Of a stretch of 59,229 bases of DNA, positions 16,011-23,490 are shown one piece after another. Each line of letters begins with the position of its first letter. Within the stretch, counting starts at the first letter, position 1. The stretch is from Bacteroides sp. (lineage in GTDB: Bacteria; Bacteroidota; Bacteroidia; Bacteroidales; Bacteroidaceae), in NCBI GenBank assembly GCA_017472925.1, contig JAFUNS010000039.1:1-59229 (forward strand), given 5' to 3'. The position numbers were made by a program, and so were the translations under genes. The notes beneath the pieces are model-generated. The model was not told the origin of the DNA. It did no database searches and saw only the letters and a list, made by a program, of their open reading frames with translations.

Positions 16011-16064
16011 GAAGTTTCCGAGAGTTTCTGAAAAAGTTTCTGAACCTTCTGAAATAGTTTCTGA
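16004..16064 (+). repeat. Phased TTTCTGA array spanning the HIRAN gene stop
   Basis: TTTCTGA or close variants begin at 16004, 16015, 16025, 16037, 16046 and 16058, at spacings of 9 to 12 bp. The stop codon of the HIRAN gene is part of the first copy. Confidence 0.7.
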
Positions 16065-16109
16065 ATCGCCGCAACTATTTAAGTCGTCTATCATTTCCCC
16101 ATACATTTG

Positions 16110-16148
16110 CTCCCGTAATCACAACGAAGTGGTTGCGGGAGTTTTTTT
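16110..16148 (+). terminator. Strong intrinsic terminator after the HIRAN gene
   Basis: A 13-bp stem, CTCCCGTAATCAC (16110-16122) with GTGGTTGCGGGAG (16129-16141), has a six-base loop and is followed by seven T. A TACATTTG box immediately upstream (16102-16109) lacks a -33 partner, so I do not call a promoter. Confidence 0.85.
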
Positions 16149-16195
16149 ATCTCCCTTCGCTCTTTGACATGCTGAGACAATATATTCCTTCCCCT

Positions 16196-16334
16196 GTCAT
16201 CCTGAGGAACGAAGTGACGAATGGATCTGTTTACACCCACTTCTCACTTGTCATCCTGAGGAACGAAGTGACGAATGGATCTGTTTACACCCACGTTAAT
16301 GTCTTCAGATCCTTCGCGATGCTCAGGATGACAA
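16196..16334. repeat. Family B repeat, copy 1 (left half duplicated)
   Basis: The left arm GTCATCCTGAGGAACGAAG is present twice (16196 and 16250). The right end CTCAGGATGACA closes the element. It lies 5' of the antirepressor gene. Confidence 0.9.
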
Positions 16335-16341
16335 CCCCAAA

Positions 16342-16376
16342 ATCATAAATCAGAAATTATAAATTATAAATCATAA
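16342..16376 (+). repeat. Heptamer array before the antirepressor gene
   Basis: Five tandem 7-bp units of the form ATYATAA or ATCAGAA end 12 bp before the ATG at 16389. Confidence 0.8.
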
Positions 16377-16388
16377 ATCTTTTTTATT

Positions 16389-17126
16389 ATGAACGAAATT
16401 CAAATTTATCAGAACCAAGAATTTGGTGCCATACGCACCATAAGTGACGAACAAGGCGAACCGCTCTTCTGCGGCAAAGATGTGGCAGAAGCGTTGGGGT
16501 ACAAGAAACCCCTGGATGCGATAGCCAAGCATGTAGATGCGGAGGACTCCGTAAAACGCGGACTCCTCGACAGTCGAGGATGCAATCAAAAGACCATCTT
16601 CATCAACGAGTCCGGACTCTACGCTCTCATCCTCTCCTCCAAGCTCGAATCGGCCAAGCGGTTCAAGCATTGGGTCACCAGCGAAGTGCTCCCCTCCATC
16701 CGCAAGCAAGGAGGTTACCTGATGCTGAAGCAGGGTGAGACCGACGAGCAACTGATGGCAAGAGCCTTGCAACTGGTGAAGACCACCCTCGACACTCGCA
16801 ACCAACAGATAGCGCTGCTCCTCCCCAAGGCCGAATACGCCGAGCAGGTGCTGACCAGCATGAGTTGCCTTACCGTGACACAGATAGCCAAGGAAATGGG
16901 AATGGTGGCGCACGAACTGAACACGCTGCTTTGCGAGTTGGGCATCCAGTACAAGCAAAGCGGTCAGTACTTGCTCTATGCACCCTATGTGCGAAAGGGC
17001 TTGGCGCAGAACCGCACCATTGAGTTCTACCTGAACGATGGCACGCTCTTTACTTACACCTACCTGGTGTGGACAGAACGCGGACGATACTTCATCCACC
17101 AGTTGCTGAAAAGAATCGCTGCGTAA
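16389..17126 (+). CDS. Phage-type antirepressor (BRO-N and KilAC domains)
   Basis: This 245-residue protein has an N-terminal BRO domain (residues about 10-110: FGAIRTI, FCGKDVAEALGYKKP, SGLYALILSSKLESAKRFKHWV, EVLPSIRKQGGY) and a C-terminal KilAC/ANT domain (TVTQIAKEMGMVAHELNTLLCELGI). Such proteins bind DNA and in phages relieve repression. It is the first of three plus-strand genes with phage or mobile-element character, each preceded by a family B repeat and heptamer array. No phage structural or integrase genes accompany it, so this is a domesticated or satellite module. Confidence 0.93.
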   Translation: MNEIQIYQNQEFGAIRTISDEQGEPLFCGKDVAEALGYKKPLDAIAKHVDAEDSVKRGLLDSRGCNQKTIFINESGLYALILSSKLESAKRFKHWVTSEVLPSIRKQGGYLMLKQGETDEQLMARALQLVKTTLDTRNQQIALLLPKAEYAEQVLTSMSCLTVTQIAKEMGMVAHELNTLLCELGIQYKQSGQYLLYAPYVRKGLAQNRTIEFYLNDGTLFTYTYLVWTERGRYFIHQLLKRIAA

Positions 17127-17157
17127 AGAAGCAATTTGGAATGAATGACCCTCACCT

Positions 17158-17243
17158 GTCATCCTGAGGAACGAAGTGACGAATGGATCTGTATACAACC
17201 ACGTTGATGTCTTCAGATTCTTCACTGACGCTCAGGATGACAA
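17158..17243. repeat. Family B repeat, copy 2
   Basis: Complete element with inverted ends TGTCATCCTGAG and CTCAGGATGACA, lying between the antirepressor and DUF3987 genes. Confidence 0.92.
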
Positions 17244-17249
17244 ACCAAA

Positions 17250-17277
17250 ATCATAAATCAGAAATCAGAAATCAAAA
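17250..17277 (+). repeat. Heptamer array before the DUF3987 gene
   Basis: Exactly four units, ATCATAA ATCAGAA then ATCAGAA ATCAAAA, abut the ATG at 17278 with no spacer. Confidence 0.88.
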
Positions 17278-19659
17278 ATGTTTGGAATAGGATATAACAT
17301 CAAGAGCAAGGTTCGGGAATGTACTCCCGAACTGCTCAACAAGGTGCTCGATTCGCCCTCGGTGGCGAAGACGTGTGCCGAACTGGAAGATGCCTTGGAG
17401 AAGTGCCGTCGGGGTGAACTGACCAAGGACGAGTACGAAACCTTGAAAGGAGAATTGAAGAAGCAGTTGCCTATCATGACCTTTCACGCTACGTTTAAAC
17501 ATGGGAGGAGGAAGAACGAGGATGCCATCCCAAGCGGACTTTCTATTTACGATATCGACCATATTCCCAATCCACGTGCCAAGTGGGAAGAAATAGAAGC
17601 CCGCAAGGAAGAATTAGGAATTGTGATGGCGCACATCACACCAAGCACGGAGGGGTTGCGACTGGTGTTTATCATCCCCATGGCTCCTGGTACCAACCGA
17701 CTGATGAGCCTTGCCGAGGCGCAAGCGTGGATGGCTTCGATGTTGGGAGATACTCAGTACGATGCTTGTGTGAAGGATTATGCCCGGTGTTCTTTTGCGG
17801 TGCCACGGGAGTATGTGTTGTTCTTGAGTGAGGGATTGTTTGATTTTAGGCACGGATTACACGGAACCCATCCGCTGCCTAACAAGGCCTCCGGCCATAA
17901 CGATGACGCTGATTCTCCCTCTATAAACAGAGGGGGAAATGGTATGAAAGAAAATCCGTGCAATCCGTGTAATCCGTGCCAAAAAAAGTATCCCGAAACC
18001 TACGACGGAATACCGTACCCCAAAATTGTGGAGACCTTGGAGGAACAAATGGGCGGGAGGCCAGAGCATGGAAGCCGCAACAATTTTATCTTCTCTATGG
18101 CGTGCCATCTCCGCTATATCTGTGACGATGACCCTGATTGGATAGCGACCATCCTGCCCACTTATGGCGAAGCACGGGAGAAGTGGATGAATTCGATAAG
18201 GAGTGCGTGCGCAAGGAACCAGACGCGGAGTTTTCCGAATATCATGAGGCGGACGCTGGGTGTATGTAAACAGATCCTTCGCTACGCTCAGGATGACAGG
18301 GAGGGTGATGAGTTGCAGGGTGATGGACAGAATGACACAGGTGTTGCTCTTCCACCCGAAATGCCAAAGGTGTTACCTCCTTTGATAGAGTTGTTGGTGA
18401 GTCGCACACCGGACATTTACAAACCGGCGGTAGCACATGCGGTCTTCCCGGCTCTTGGGGCGCATTTGTGGCGCACCACCTTCCGCTACATCGATAATGT
18501 GCATCACGAGGCGACACTGATGAACGTGCTGATGGCGGGCACGGGTGCGGGCAAGAATTGCATCACCGAGCCGGTTAACCGAATCTTGGCGGACATTCGT
18601 CGAAGAGATAAGGAGAACATGCTTCGCGAGAAAGCATGGAAGAAGGAGATGCAATCGATGGGCGCCAACAAGAATAAAAGGCAACGTCCAGAAGGATTGG
18701 TAATTCAAGAAATAGATCCGGATATGACTAATGCCGCCTTCGTACAGCGCTTAGCCGATGCTGACGGGAAATTTCTGTATACCAAGATGAATGAAATCGA
18801 CCAATTTGATGCGCTGAAAACCTCGGCCAACCGCAAGTCGCAATTCCAAATCATGTGCCTGGCATTCGACCCGGGGAATGTATATGGACAGACACGTGTG
18901 GGTACCAGTTCGGTCACCGAAAGGGTGTGCATCCGCTTCAATTGGAATGCCTCTACCACCATTCAGAAGGGGCAAGCGTACTTCCGAAGTGTGCTTACGG
19001 ATGGGCCTATCAGTCGTATCAATTTCTGTACCATCCCCGAACGGGAAATCGGGGCACCCATGCCGGTATATGGTTCGTATGATGAGGAATTCGACCACCA
19101 ATTGGCAACTTACATCGACCATCTGAATGCAGCTCGTGGAGAGGTAGAATGCCCAGAAGCCTTCGCTTTGGCCAAAACCCTAAGTGAAGAATGTGCCGAG
19201 TTTGCACGACTTTCACAAAGTAGGGTGTATGAAAACCTTTCGTTCAGAGCCAATGTCATCGCTTACCTGAAAGCCATGGTGCTCTATGTAGCACATGGCG
19301 AGGAATGGAGCAAGGAGATAGAGGACTTTGTGCGCTGGAGTCTGCAATACGACCTTTGGTGCAAGATGGCGTTCTTTGGTGAAAACATCGAGAATGTAGG
19401 AAATGAAGAAGCCAACCATAACACCAATAAAGGACCACAGAACCTGCTCGACTTGTTGCCCAAGGTATTCACTCGCGAAGAAGCCCAGCAAATGAGGGAG
19501 CGACGGGGGATACGAAGCGGGTCGGTTACGAATATGCTGGCCAACTGGAAATCGAGGGGATACATCGAAATTTATGGAGAAACGCACCCTGTAGAACTCA
19601 ACCTAAAGAGATACATCAAAACAAATAAGTATCTGGAAACCCATGCTCAGAGTGCTTGA
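17278..19659 (+). CDS. VirE-N/BT4734-like and DUF3987-domain protein
   Basis: The 793-residue protein begins with a BT4734/VirE N-terminal primase-like domain (residues about 45-190, YDIDHIPNP, MAHITPSTEGLRLVF). It then has a helical linker (YPETYDGIPYPKIVETLEEQ) and a DUF3987 P-loop-like domain (LMNVLMAGTGAGKNC near residue 425, then KMNEIDQF). The family occurs in Bacteroidetes mobile elements and is thought to act in DNA metabolism. Two dispersed repeats are inserted in frame: family A at 17845-17983 (giving NPCNPCNPCQKK) and part of family B at 18262-18299 (giving KQILRYAQDDR). Both lie in linkers, so the protein may still fold. Confidence 0.88.
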   Translation: MFGIGYNIKSKVRECTPELLNKVLDSPSVAKTCAELEDALEKCRRGELTKDEYETLKGELKKQLPIMTFHATFKHGRRKNEDAIPSGLSIYDIDHIPNPRAKWEEIEARKEELGIVMAHITPSTEGLRLVFIIPMAPGTNRLMSLAEAQAWMASMLGDTQYDACVKDYARCSFAVPREYVLFLSEGLFDFRHGLHGTHPLPNKASGHNDDADSPSINRGGNGMKENPCNPCNPCQKKYPETYDGIPYPKIVETLEEQMGGRPEHGSRNNFIFSMACHLRYICDDDPDWIATILPTYGEAREKWMNSIRSACARNQTRSFPNIMRRTLGVCKQILRYAQDDREGDELQGDGQNDTGVALPPEMPKVLPPLIELLVSRTPDIYKPAVAHAVFPALGAHLWRTTFRYIDNVHHEATLMNVLMAGTGAGKNCITEPVNRILADIRRRDKENMLREKAWKKEMQSMGANKNKRQRPEGLVIQEIDPDMTNAAFVQRLADADGKFLYTKMNEIDQFDALKTSANRKSQFQIMCLAFDPGNVYGQTRVGTSSVTERVCIRFNWNASTTIQKGQAYFRSVLTDGPISRINFCTIPEREIGAPMPVYGSYDEEFDHQLATYIDHLNAARGEVECPEAFALAKTLSEECAEFARLSQSRVYENLSFRANVIAYLKAMVLYVAHGEEWSKEIEDFVRWSLQYDLWCKMAFFGENIENVGNEEANHNTNKGPQNLLDLLPKVFTREEAQQMRERRGIRSGSVTNMLANWKSRGYIEIYGETHPVELNLKRYIKTNKYLETHAQSA
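17845..17983. repeat. Family A repeat inserted in frame in the DUF3987 gene
   Basis: TTTAGGCACGGATTACACGG opens the element and ATCCGTGTAATCCGTGCC closes it. The interior differs from other copies and holds its own CCCTC/GAGGG palindrome. The reading frame runs through. Confidence 0.9.
18262..18299. repeat. Partial family B repeat inside the DUF3987 gene
   Basis: Right half only: TGTAAACAGATCCTTCGC followed by TACGCTCAGGATGACAG. It is read in frame as CKQILRYAQDDR. Confidence 0.88.
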
Positions 19660-19729
19660 GTACACTCAGTACACTCATTACACTCAGTAAATTTTCCGCA
19701 CCTTACTATCCAGAGGAACCTTATTTCTT

Positions 19730-19815
19730 GTCATCCTGAAGAACGAAGTGACGAATGGATCTGTTTACCCCCACGTTGATGTTTTCAGATCCTTCACTAA
19801 CGTTCAGGATGACAA
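19730..19815. repeat. Family B repeat, copy 4
   Basis: Complete element between the DUF3987 gene and the P5-like gene. The preceding 19660-19690 holds an ACTCAGTACACTCATTACAC repeat related to that near 66-114. Confidence 0.9.
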
Positions 19816-19829
19816 ACCAAAAACAAGAA

Positions 19830-19857
19830 ATCATAAATCATAAATCAGAAATCAAAA
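19830..19857 (+). repeat. Heptamer array before the P5-like gene
   Basis: Four units, ATCATAA twice then ATCAGAA and ATCAAAA, directly abut the ATG at 19858. Confidence 0.88.
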
Positions 19858-20385
19858 ATGAAAAGAGGAATTAGAAACAACAACCCATTGAATATACGCC
19901 GCACCAACACCGTGTGGCAAGGTATGAAAGAAGAAGTGACCGACAAGGAATTTGTAGAATTCACAAGCACAGCCTACGGCTACAGAGCCGCCTGGCGCAT
20001 ACTCTTCACTTACTTCTACCGGTTCCTAAGTTTGAAAACCCCGTTTACGGTGAGCACCATCATCGACCGATGGGCACCACCCACCGAGAACCCCACCAAG
20101 GCATACATAGACCGGGTACTGGAATTGACGGGATTAGGAGGCAACGAGCGCCTCTACCCTCCCATGAATCCGCGTGGGGTGTGGAAGCTGAGCAGCATAT
20201 TGGCGGCCATGACGGTGGTAGAGTGTGGCATCCGCCCCGAAAAGGTAGACATGGAGGCCATCAAACAGGGATACACACTGGCCTTCGGAGAGCCTTACCC
20301 CGATAAGAGCGACACGATTCCCGTCAAGGAAAATGTGGTGTGGGACGAGTACTGGGACTGGTCGCCCATGGCGTATGGGGAATAA
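19858..20385 (+). CDS. Phage structural protein P5-like peptidoglycan hydrolase
   Basis: The 175-residue protein opens RGIRNNNPLNIRR, the signature of structural protein P5-type lysozyme-like domains. It continues FVEFTSTAYGYRAAWRIL and VSTIIDRWAPPTENPT, which in the family line a transglycosylase-type cleft. No signal peptide is seen, so release would need a holin or lysis. It is third in the antirepressor, VirE/DUF3987, P5 cassette. That combination is common as a small mobile-type module in Bacteroides genomes; its biological role is unsettled. Confidence 0.87.
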   Translation: MKRGIRNNNPLNIRRTNTVWQGMKEEVTDKEFVEFTSTAYGYRAAWRILFTYFYRFLSLKTPFTVSTIIDRWAPPTENPTKAYIDRVLELTGLGGNERLYPPMNPRGVWKLSSILAAMTVVECGIRPEKVDMEAIKQGYTLAFGEPYPDKSDTIPVKENVVWDEYWDWSPMAYGE

Positions 20386-20408
20386 AAAAGTAGGTGTGAA
20401 ATAATAAA

Positions 20409-20533
20409 TTTAGGCACGGATTACACGGAATACACGGATTATTTCGCTTTGTTCAACAACACGTCACGGATAAAGTTGATGTAAAATAAACATACACTAA
20501 AACCGTGTTAATCCGTGTAATCCGCGCCTAAAA
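20409..20533. repeat. Family A repeat, copy 2
   Basis: Inverted arms TTTAGGCACGGATTACACGG and TCCGTGTAATCCGCGCCTAA lie between the convergent P5-like and DPP11-like genes and fill nearly the whole gap. Confidence 0.9.
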
Positions 20534-20539
20534 AGTATC

Positions 20540-22558
20540 TTATTGCAAAATATCCATTTCGCGCAACAGATGGTCGGCACCGGCCAACTTGTCTATCACA
20601 AAGAGGGCGAAGCGGATATCGAGGGCAATGTTGCGACACTTCTCGGGGTCGTAAACCACATCGCTCATGGTACCTTCCCACACACGGTCGAAGTTCACAC
20701 CAATCAGGTTGCCGTTGGCATCGAGCACAGGCGAACCGGAGTTACCGCCACTGGTGTGGTTGGTAGCGATGAAGGCCACAGGTACGGAACCATCCACTTC
20801 CCAACGTCCATAATCCTTGGCAGCATGAAGGTCGCGAAGCTTCTGCGGGATGTTATAGTCGAAGATTTCGGGATTGTCCTTTTCAATCACACCATCGAGC
20901 GAAGATACCGGTGTATAGTACACGGCATCGGCCGGCTTGTAACCCTTTACCTGACCATAAGTCACACGCAAGGTGGAGTTGGCATCGGGATAGAAAATCT
21001 TTCCGCCTTTGGTAGCTTCATTATACTCCATCATACCACGCATGTAGGCTCTATACAGCAAGGTGATTTCCTTGTTCACTTCCTGCAAGGTAGGTGCAAT
21101 GTTCTGCATGAACCACTTGTTAGTTTCGAGGTATATTTCTTCGGCCATGGCAAGGTTGGGTGTTTCGGTAAACAAAGCATCGGCCCAGGCTTCTACAGTA
21201 CCGAACTTCTGAAGTTGTTCCTTGAAATAAGGCGACTTGTATTCGTCCGCAATATTCTGTATATAAGACTTGTAGAGGGCGATGAACGAAGCCTTGTCGA
21301 TAGGCATATAGTAGTCCTTGTAGAACTTCTCGGCACCGCGCTGTCCACGTCCTGCAAAGGATACGAGTTCTACGGCATTGAGGGCTTCGGTCTGATAGTC
21401 GCTCACCAACGAGAGCTGTTCGATGGAGGCATAGAGTTCCTTGAAGCGTTCCACCAAGTTTTCGTATTCGGGTTTGCCTTCGGCCCATTGGTCGAACTTG
21501 GCTTCGAAAGCCTGCTTGTTTTCGATGGCCTTCATACGAAGGATACCCTTGGCTTCGCCCTGCCATTTCTTCCAGGCATTGGATACGCTGGCATTCTTGG
21601 ACGAATACTGGATGCGCACGGCCTGCGACTTGCTCATTTCTTCGCGCTGGATATTCAGACGGAGGGTGCGGAGGGCAATCTTATGCGGATTGGAAATCAA
21701 GGCGGTATACTTCACAGCTTCGGAGAAGAGGTATTCGCGGGTGGTACCGGGGAAACCATATACCATAGTGAAATCGCCTTCGCCTATGCCACCGGCATTG
21801 ATCTTGAAGTATTTCTTGGGACGGAAGGGCACGTTGTTCTCGTTGTATTCGGCCGGTTCGTTATCGGCTCCGGCATACACGCGGAAGAGGCTGAAATCGC
21901 CGGTATGGCGCGGCCACATCCAGTTGTCGGTATCGCCACCAAACTTACCTATCGAGCTGGGAGGTGCACCTACCAAACGTACATCGGTATAAACCTTATA
22001 GACAAAGAGGAAATACTGGTTGCCGTAATAGATGGGCTTGACATGAGCCACAAGGTTCTTGTTGCCACCCACAGCCTTTTCAATAATCTTCTGCGAGTTC
22101 TTTTCCACCAAAGCAATGCGCTTTTCTTCGGTCATCTTCGGCTTGTAGCCCTTCATTACCTGGTCGGTTACATCGACCATGTATTCCAGGAAGGATACGG
22201 AGAGCCCCGGATTAGGAAGTTCTTCAGCACGAGACATAGCCCAGAAGCCATCCTTCAGATAGTCGTGCTCCACGGAGCTATGCGACTGGATTTGTCCGTA
22301 GCCGCAATGATGGTTGGTGATGAGCAGACCTTCGGGCGAGATGAGTTCGCCGGTACATCCACCTCCAAAACGCACTACGGCATCCTTGAGCGACGATTGG
22401 TTGACACTATAGATATCTTCGGCCGAGAGCTTGAAGCCCTGACTCTGTATATCCTTTATCTTCTTGAGGATTTCGGAAGGAAGCCACATACCTTCGTCGG
22501 CACGCATTTGATTAGCTCCCATCAGCAAAAGTGCTAAAAGAAATACGATTTTTTTCAT
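20540..22558 (-). CDS. S46 dipeptidyl-peptidase, probably DPP11 type (Asp/Glu-specific)
   Basis: This 672-residue exported serine peptidase removes N-terminal dipeptides in the periplasm. After a signal peptide (cleavage near MRA-DEG) come the S46 start GMWLPSEI, the catalytic His in TNHHCGYGQ (residues 81-89) and the catalytic Ser607 in GNSGSPV. Arg625 in NFDRVWEG lies 18 residues after the catalytic serine, the same offset as Ser655-Arg673 of Porphyromonas gingivalis DPP11, where that Arg selects acidic P1 residues; DPP7 has Gly there. The specificity is therefore inferred with fair confidence. The ATG at 22558 has a heptamer array and family B repeat upstream. Confidence 0.95.
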   Translation of the reverse strand: MKKIVFLLALLLMGANQMRADEGMWLPSEILKKIKDIQSQGFKLSAEDIYSVNQSSLKDAVVRFGGGCTGELISPEGLLITNHHCGYGQIQSHSSVEHDYLKDGFWAMSRAEELPNPGLSVSFLEYMVDVTDQVMKGYKPKMTEEKRIALVEKNSQKIIEKAVGGNKNLVAHVKPIYYGNQYFLFVYKVYTDVRLVGAPPSSIGKFGGDTDNWMWPRHTGDFSLFRVYAGADNEPAEYNENNVPFRPKKYFKINAGGIGEGDFTMVYGFPGTTREYLFSEAVKYTALISNPHKIALRTLRLNIQREEMSKSQAVRIQYSSKNASVSNAWKKWQGEAKGILRMKAIENKQAFEAKFDQWAEGKPEYENLVERFKELYASIEQLSLVSDYQTEALNAVELVSFAGRGQRGAEKFYKDYYMPIDKASFIALYKSYIQNIADEYKSPYFKEQLQKFGTVEAWADALFTETPNLAMAEEIYLETNKWFMQNIAPTLQEVNKEITLLYRAYMRGMMEYNEATKGGKIFYPDANSTLRVTYGQVKGYKPADAVYYTPVSSLDGVIEKDNPEIFDYNIPQKLRDLHAAKDYGRWEVDGSVPVAFIATNHTSGGNSGSPVLDANGNLIGVNFDRVWEGTMSDVVYDPEKCRNIALDIRFALFVIDKLAGADHLLREMDILQ

Positions 22559-22560
22559 GT

Positions 22561-22675
22561 ATTTATGATTTTGATTTATGATTTTTGATTTGTCATCCCC
22601 AGCATCGCGAATAATCTATGTACATCCATTTTTATGTTTTCATATCCATTCGTCACTTCGTTCCTCAGAATGACA
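22561..22675. repeat. Heptamer array and family B repeat, copy 5, before the DPP11-like gene
   Basis: On the minus strand ATCAAAA/ATCATAA units lie close to the start codon (22559-22590). The B element at 22592-22675 has ends TGTCATCCC and CTCAGAATGACA. This is the mirror of the arrangement before the three phage-like genes. Confidence 0.88.
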
Positions 22676-22730
22676 CGAGGAAGAGGGGCCAATAAATACC
22701 TCTGTGTTACTCTGTGGTGAATCGTCTCAA

Positions 22731-23069
22731 TCATTCCTTCTCCAACTCGGAGGGGATGCGCCAAGCGGTATAGAGTTGCAAAACGGCAGCGATGGTGAGG
22801 CACACTATCCACTCGTTGCGCTTGGAAGTGAACATGAGCACCCCGGCAAATACCAGGAGCATGGCACCAATGATTTGCTGGCGGCGCAACCTACGGATGA
22901 TGAGGTTTTTGCCTTCGTAACGGGCATAGGCCACTTGTATCCAGGCAAACAATACGGCACCTACTGTGTAGAGGTAAGGAGCCAGTTCCCAATGGGTAAT
23001 CTGTAACATGGCACCTATGAGCAACAACCCGGCACCAATCATCTGTATAATTGAAAATTCTTTTTTCAT
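22731..23069 (-). CDS. Conserved small inner-membrane protein
   Basis: The 112-residue protein has four hydrophobic segments (about residues 8-25, 32-48, 65-81 and 87-103), separated by basic loops such as RRLRRQQ, so it is an inner-membrane protein. I know no assigned function. The start codon overlaps the stop of the FtsB-like gene by four bases (ATGA), which indicates translational coupling and shared expression with that cell-division gene. Confidence 0.82.
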   Translation of the reverse strand: MKKEFSIIQMIGAGLLLIGAMLQITHWELAPYLYTVGAVLFAWIQVAYARYEGKNLIIRRLRRQQIIGAMLLVFAGVLMFTSKRNEWIVCLTIAAVLQLYTAWRIPSELEKE

Positions 23070-23362
23070 TCTTCAAAAATAAATACGTCTTCGTTGGGCT
23101 TCTTCATCAGGTATTTCTCACGGGCAATCTTCTCCAAAGCCTCGGGATTGTTGGTGAGTTCCTTCAACTTTTCAGTATCTTCCTCGAACTGCTTGCGATA
23201 CCTGGCTATTTCTGAATTCAACGTATTGATTTCTTCTTGATGCTTGGCACGCTGAATGAGGCTATTCTCGTCGAGAAAAACCATTATCACCCCAAAAGCC
23301 AATAACGTAATGATGTACTTGTGGTATCCGATAATATCCCAAAGGCGCTTGAGTCTGTTCAT
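23066..23362 (-). CDS. FtsB/DivIC-family septum formation initiator
   Basis: From the ATG at 23362 the protein has 98 residues: a short cytoplasmic start (MNRLKRLWDIIGYHKY), one membrane helix (IITLLAFGVIMVFLD), a coiled coil (EEINTLNSEIARYRKQFEEDTEKL) and the conserved NPEALEKIAREKYLM motif. FtsB/DivIC proteins connect FtsL-type partners and FtsQ at the divisome. An upstream in-frame start at 23419 is rejected because a -7 box (TATCTTTG, 23396-23389) lies between the two. It is co-transcribed with the downstream membrane protein and divergent from dnaX. Confidence 0.92.
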   Translation of the reverse strand: MNRLKRLWDIIGYHKYIITLLAFGVIMVFLDENSLIQRAKHQEEINTLNSEIARYRKQFEEDTEKLKELTNNPEALEKIAREKYLMKKPNEDVFIFEE

Positions 23363-23490
23363 ATCTGACAAAGGATTGAATGTTTGGACAAAGATAGTGA
23401 AAAGATAATGAAATTTCATTCATCCGGCGATGAAAAAAAGCAAGAAATTATGTACATTTGCAAATCGCATAACGAAATACATCCTAAGAT

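Noticed and set aside
16102-16109. TACATTTG as promoter of a second small RNA before the 16110-16148 hairpin
   Set aside because: There is no TTG at about 19 bp upstream, and the transcript would be only the hairpin. It is better read as the terminator of the HIRAN gene.
16389-20385. A prophage
   Set aside because: Only antirepressor, VirE/DUF3987 and P5-like genes are present. No integrase, capsid, terminase, portal or tail genes are seen.
20543-22537. A 664-codon open frame on the plus strand opposite the S46 peptidase gene
   Set aside because: The minus-strand frame has a signal peptide and all S46 catalytic motifs. The plus-strand frame has no domain, and its openness follows from the codon use of the real gene.
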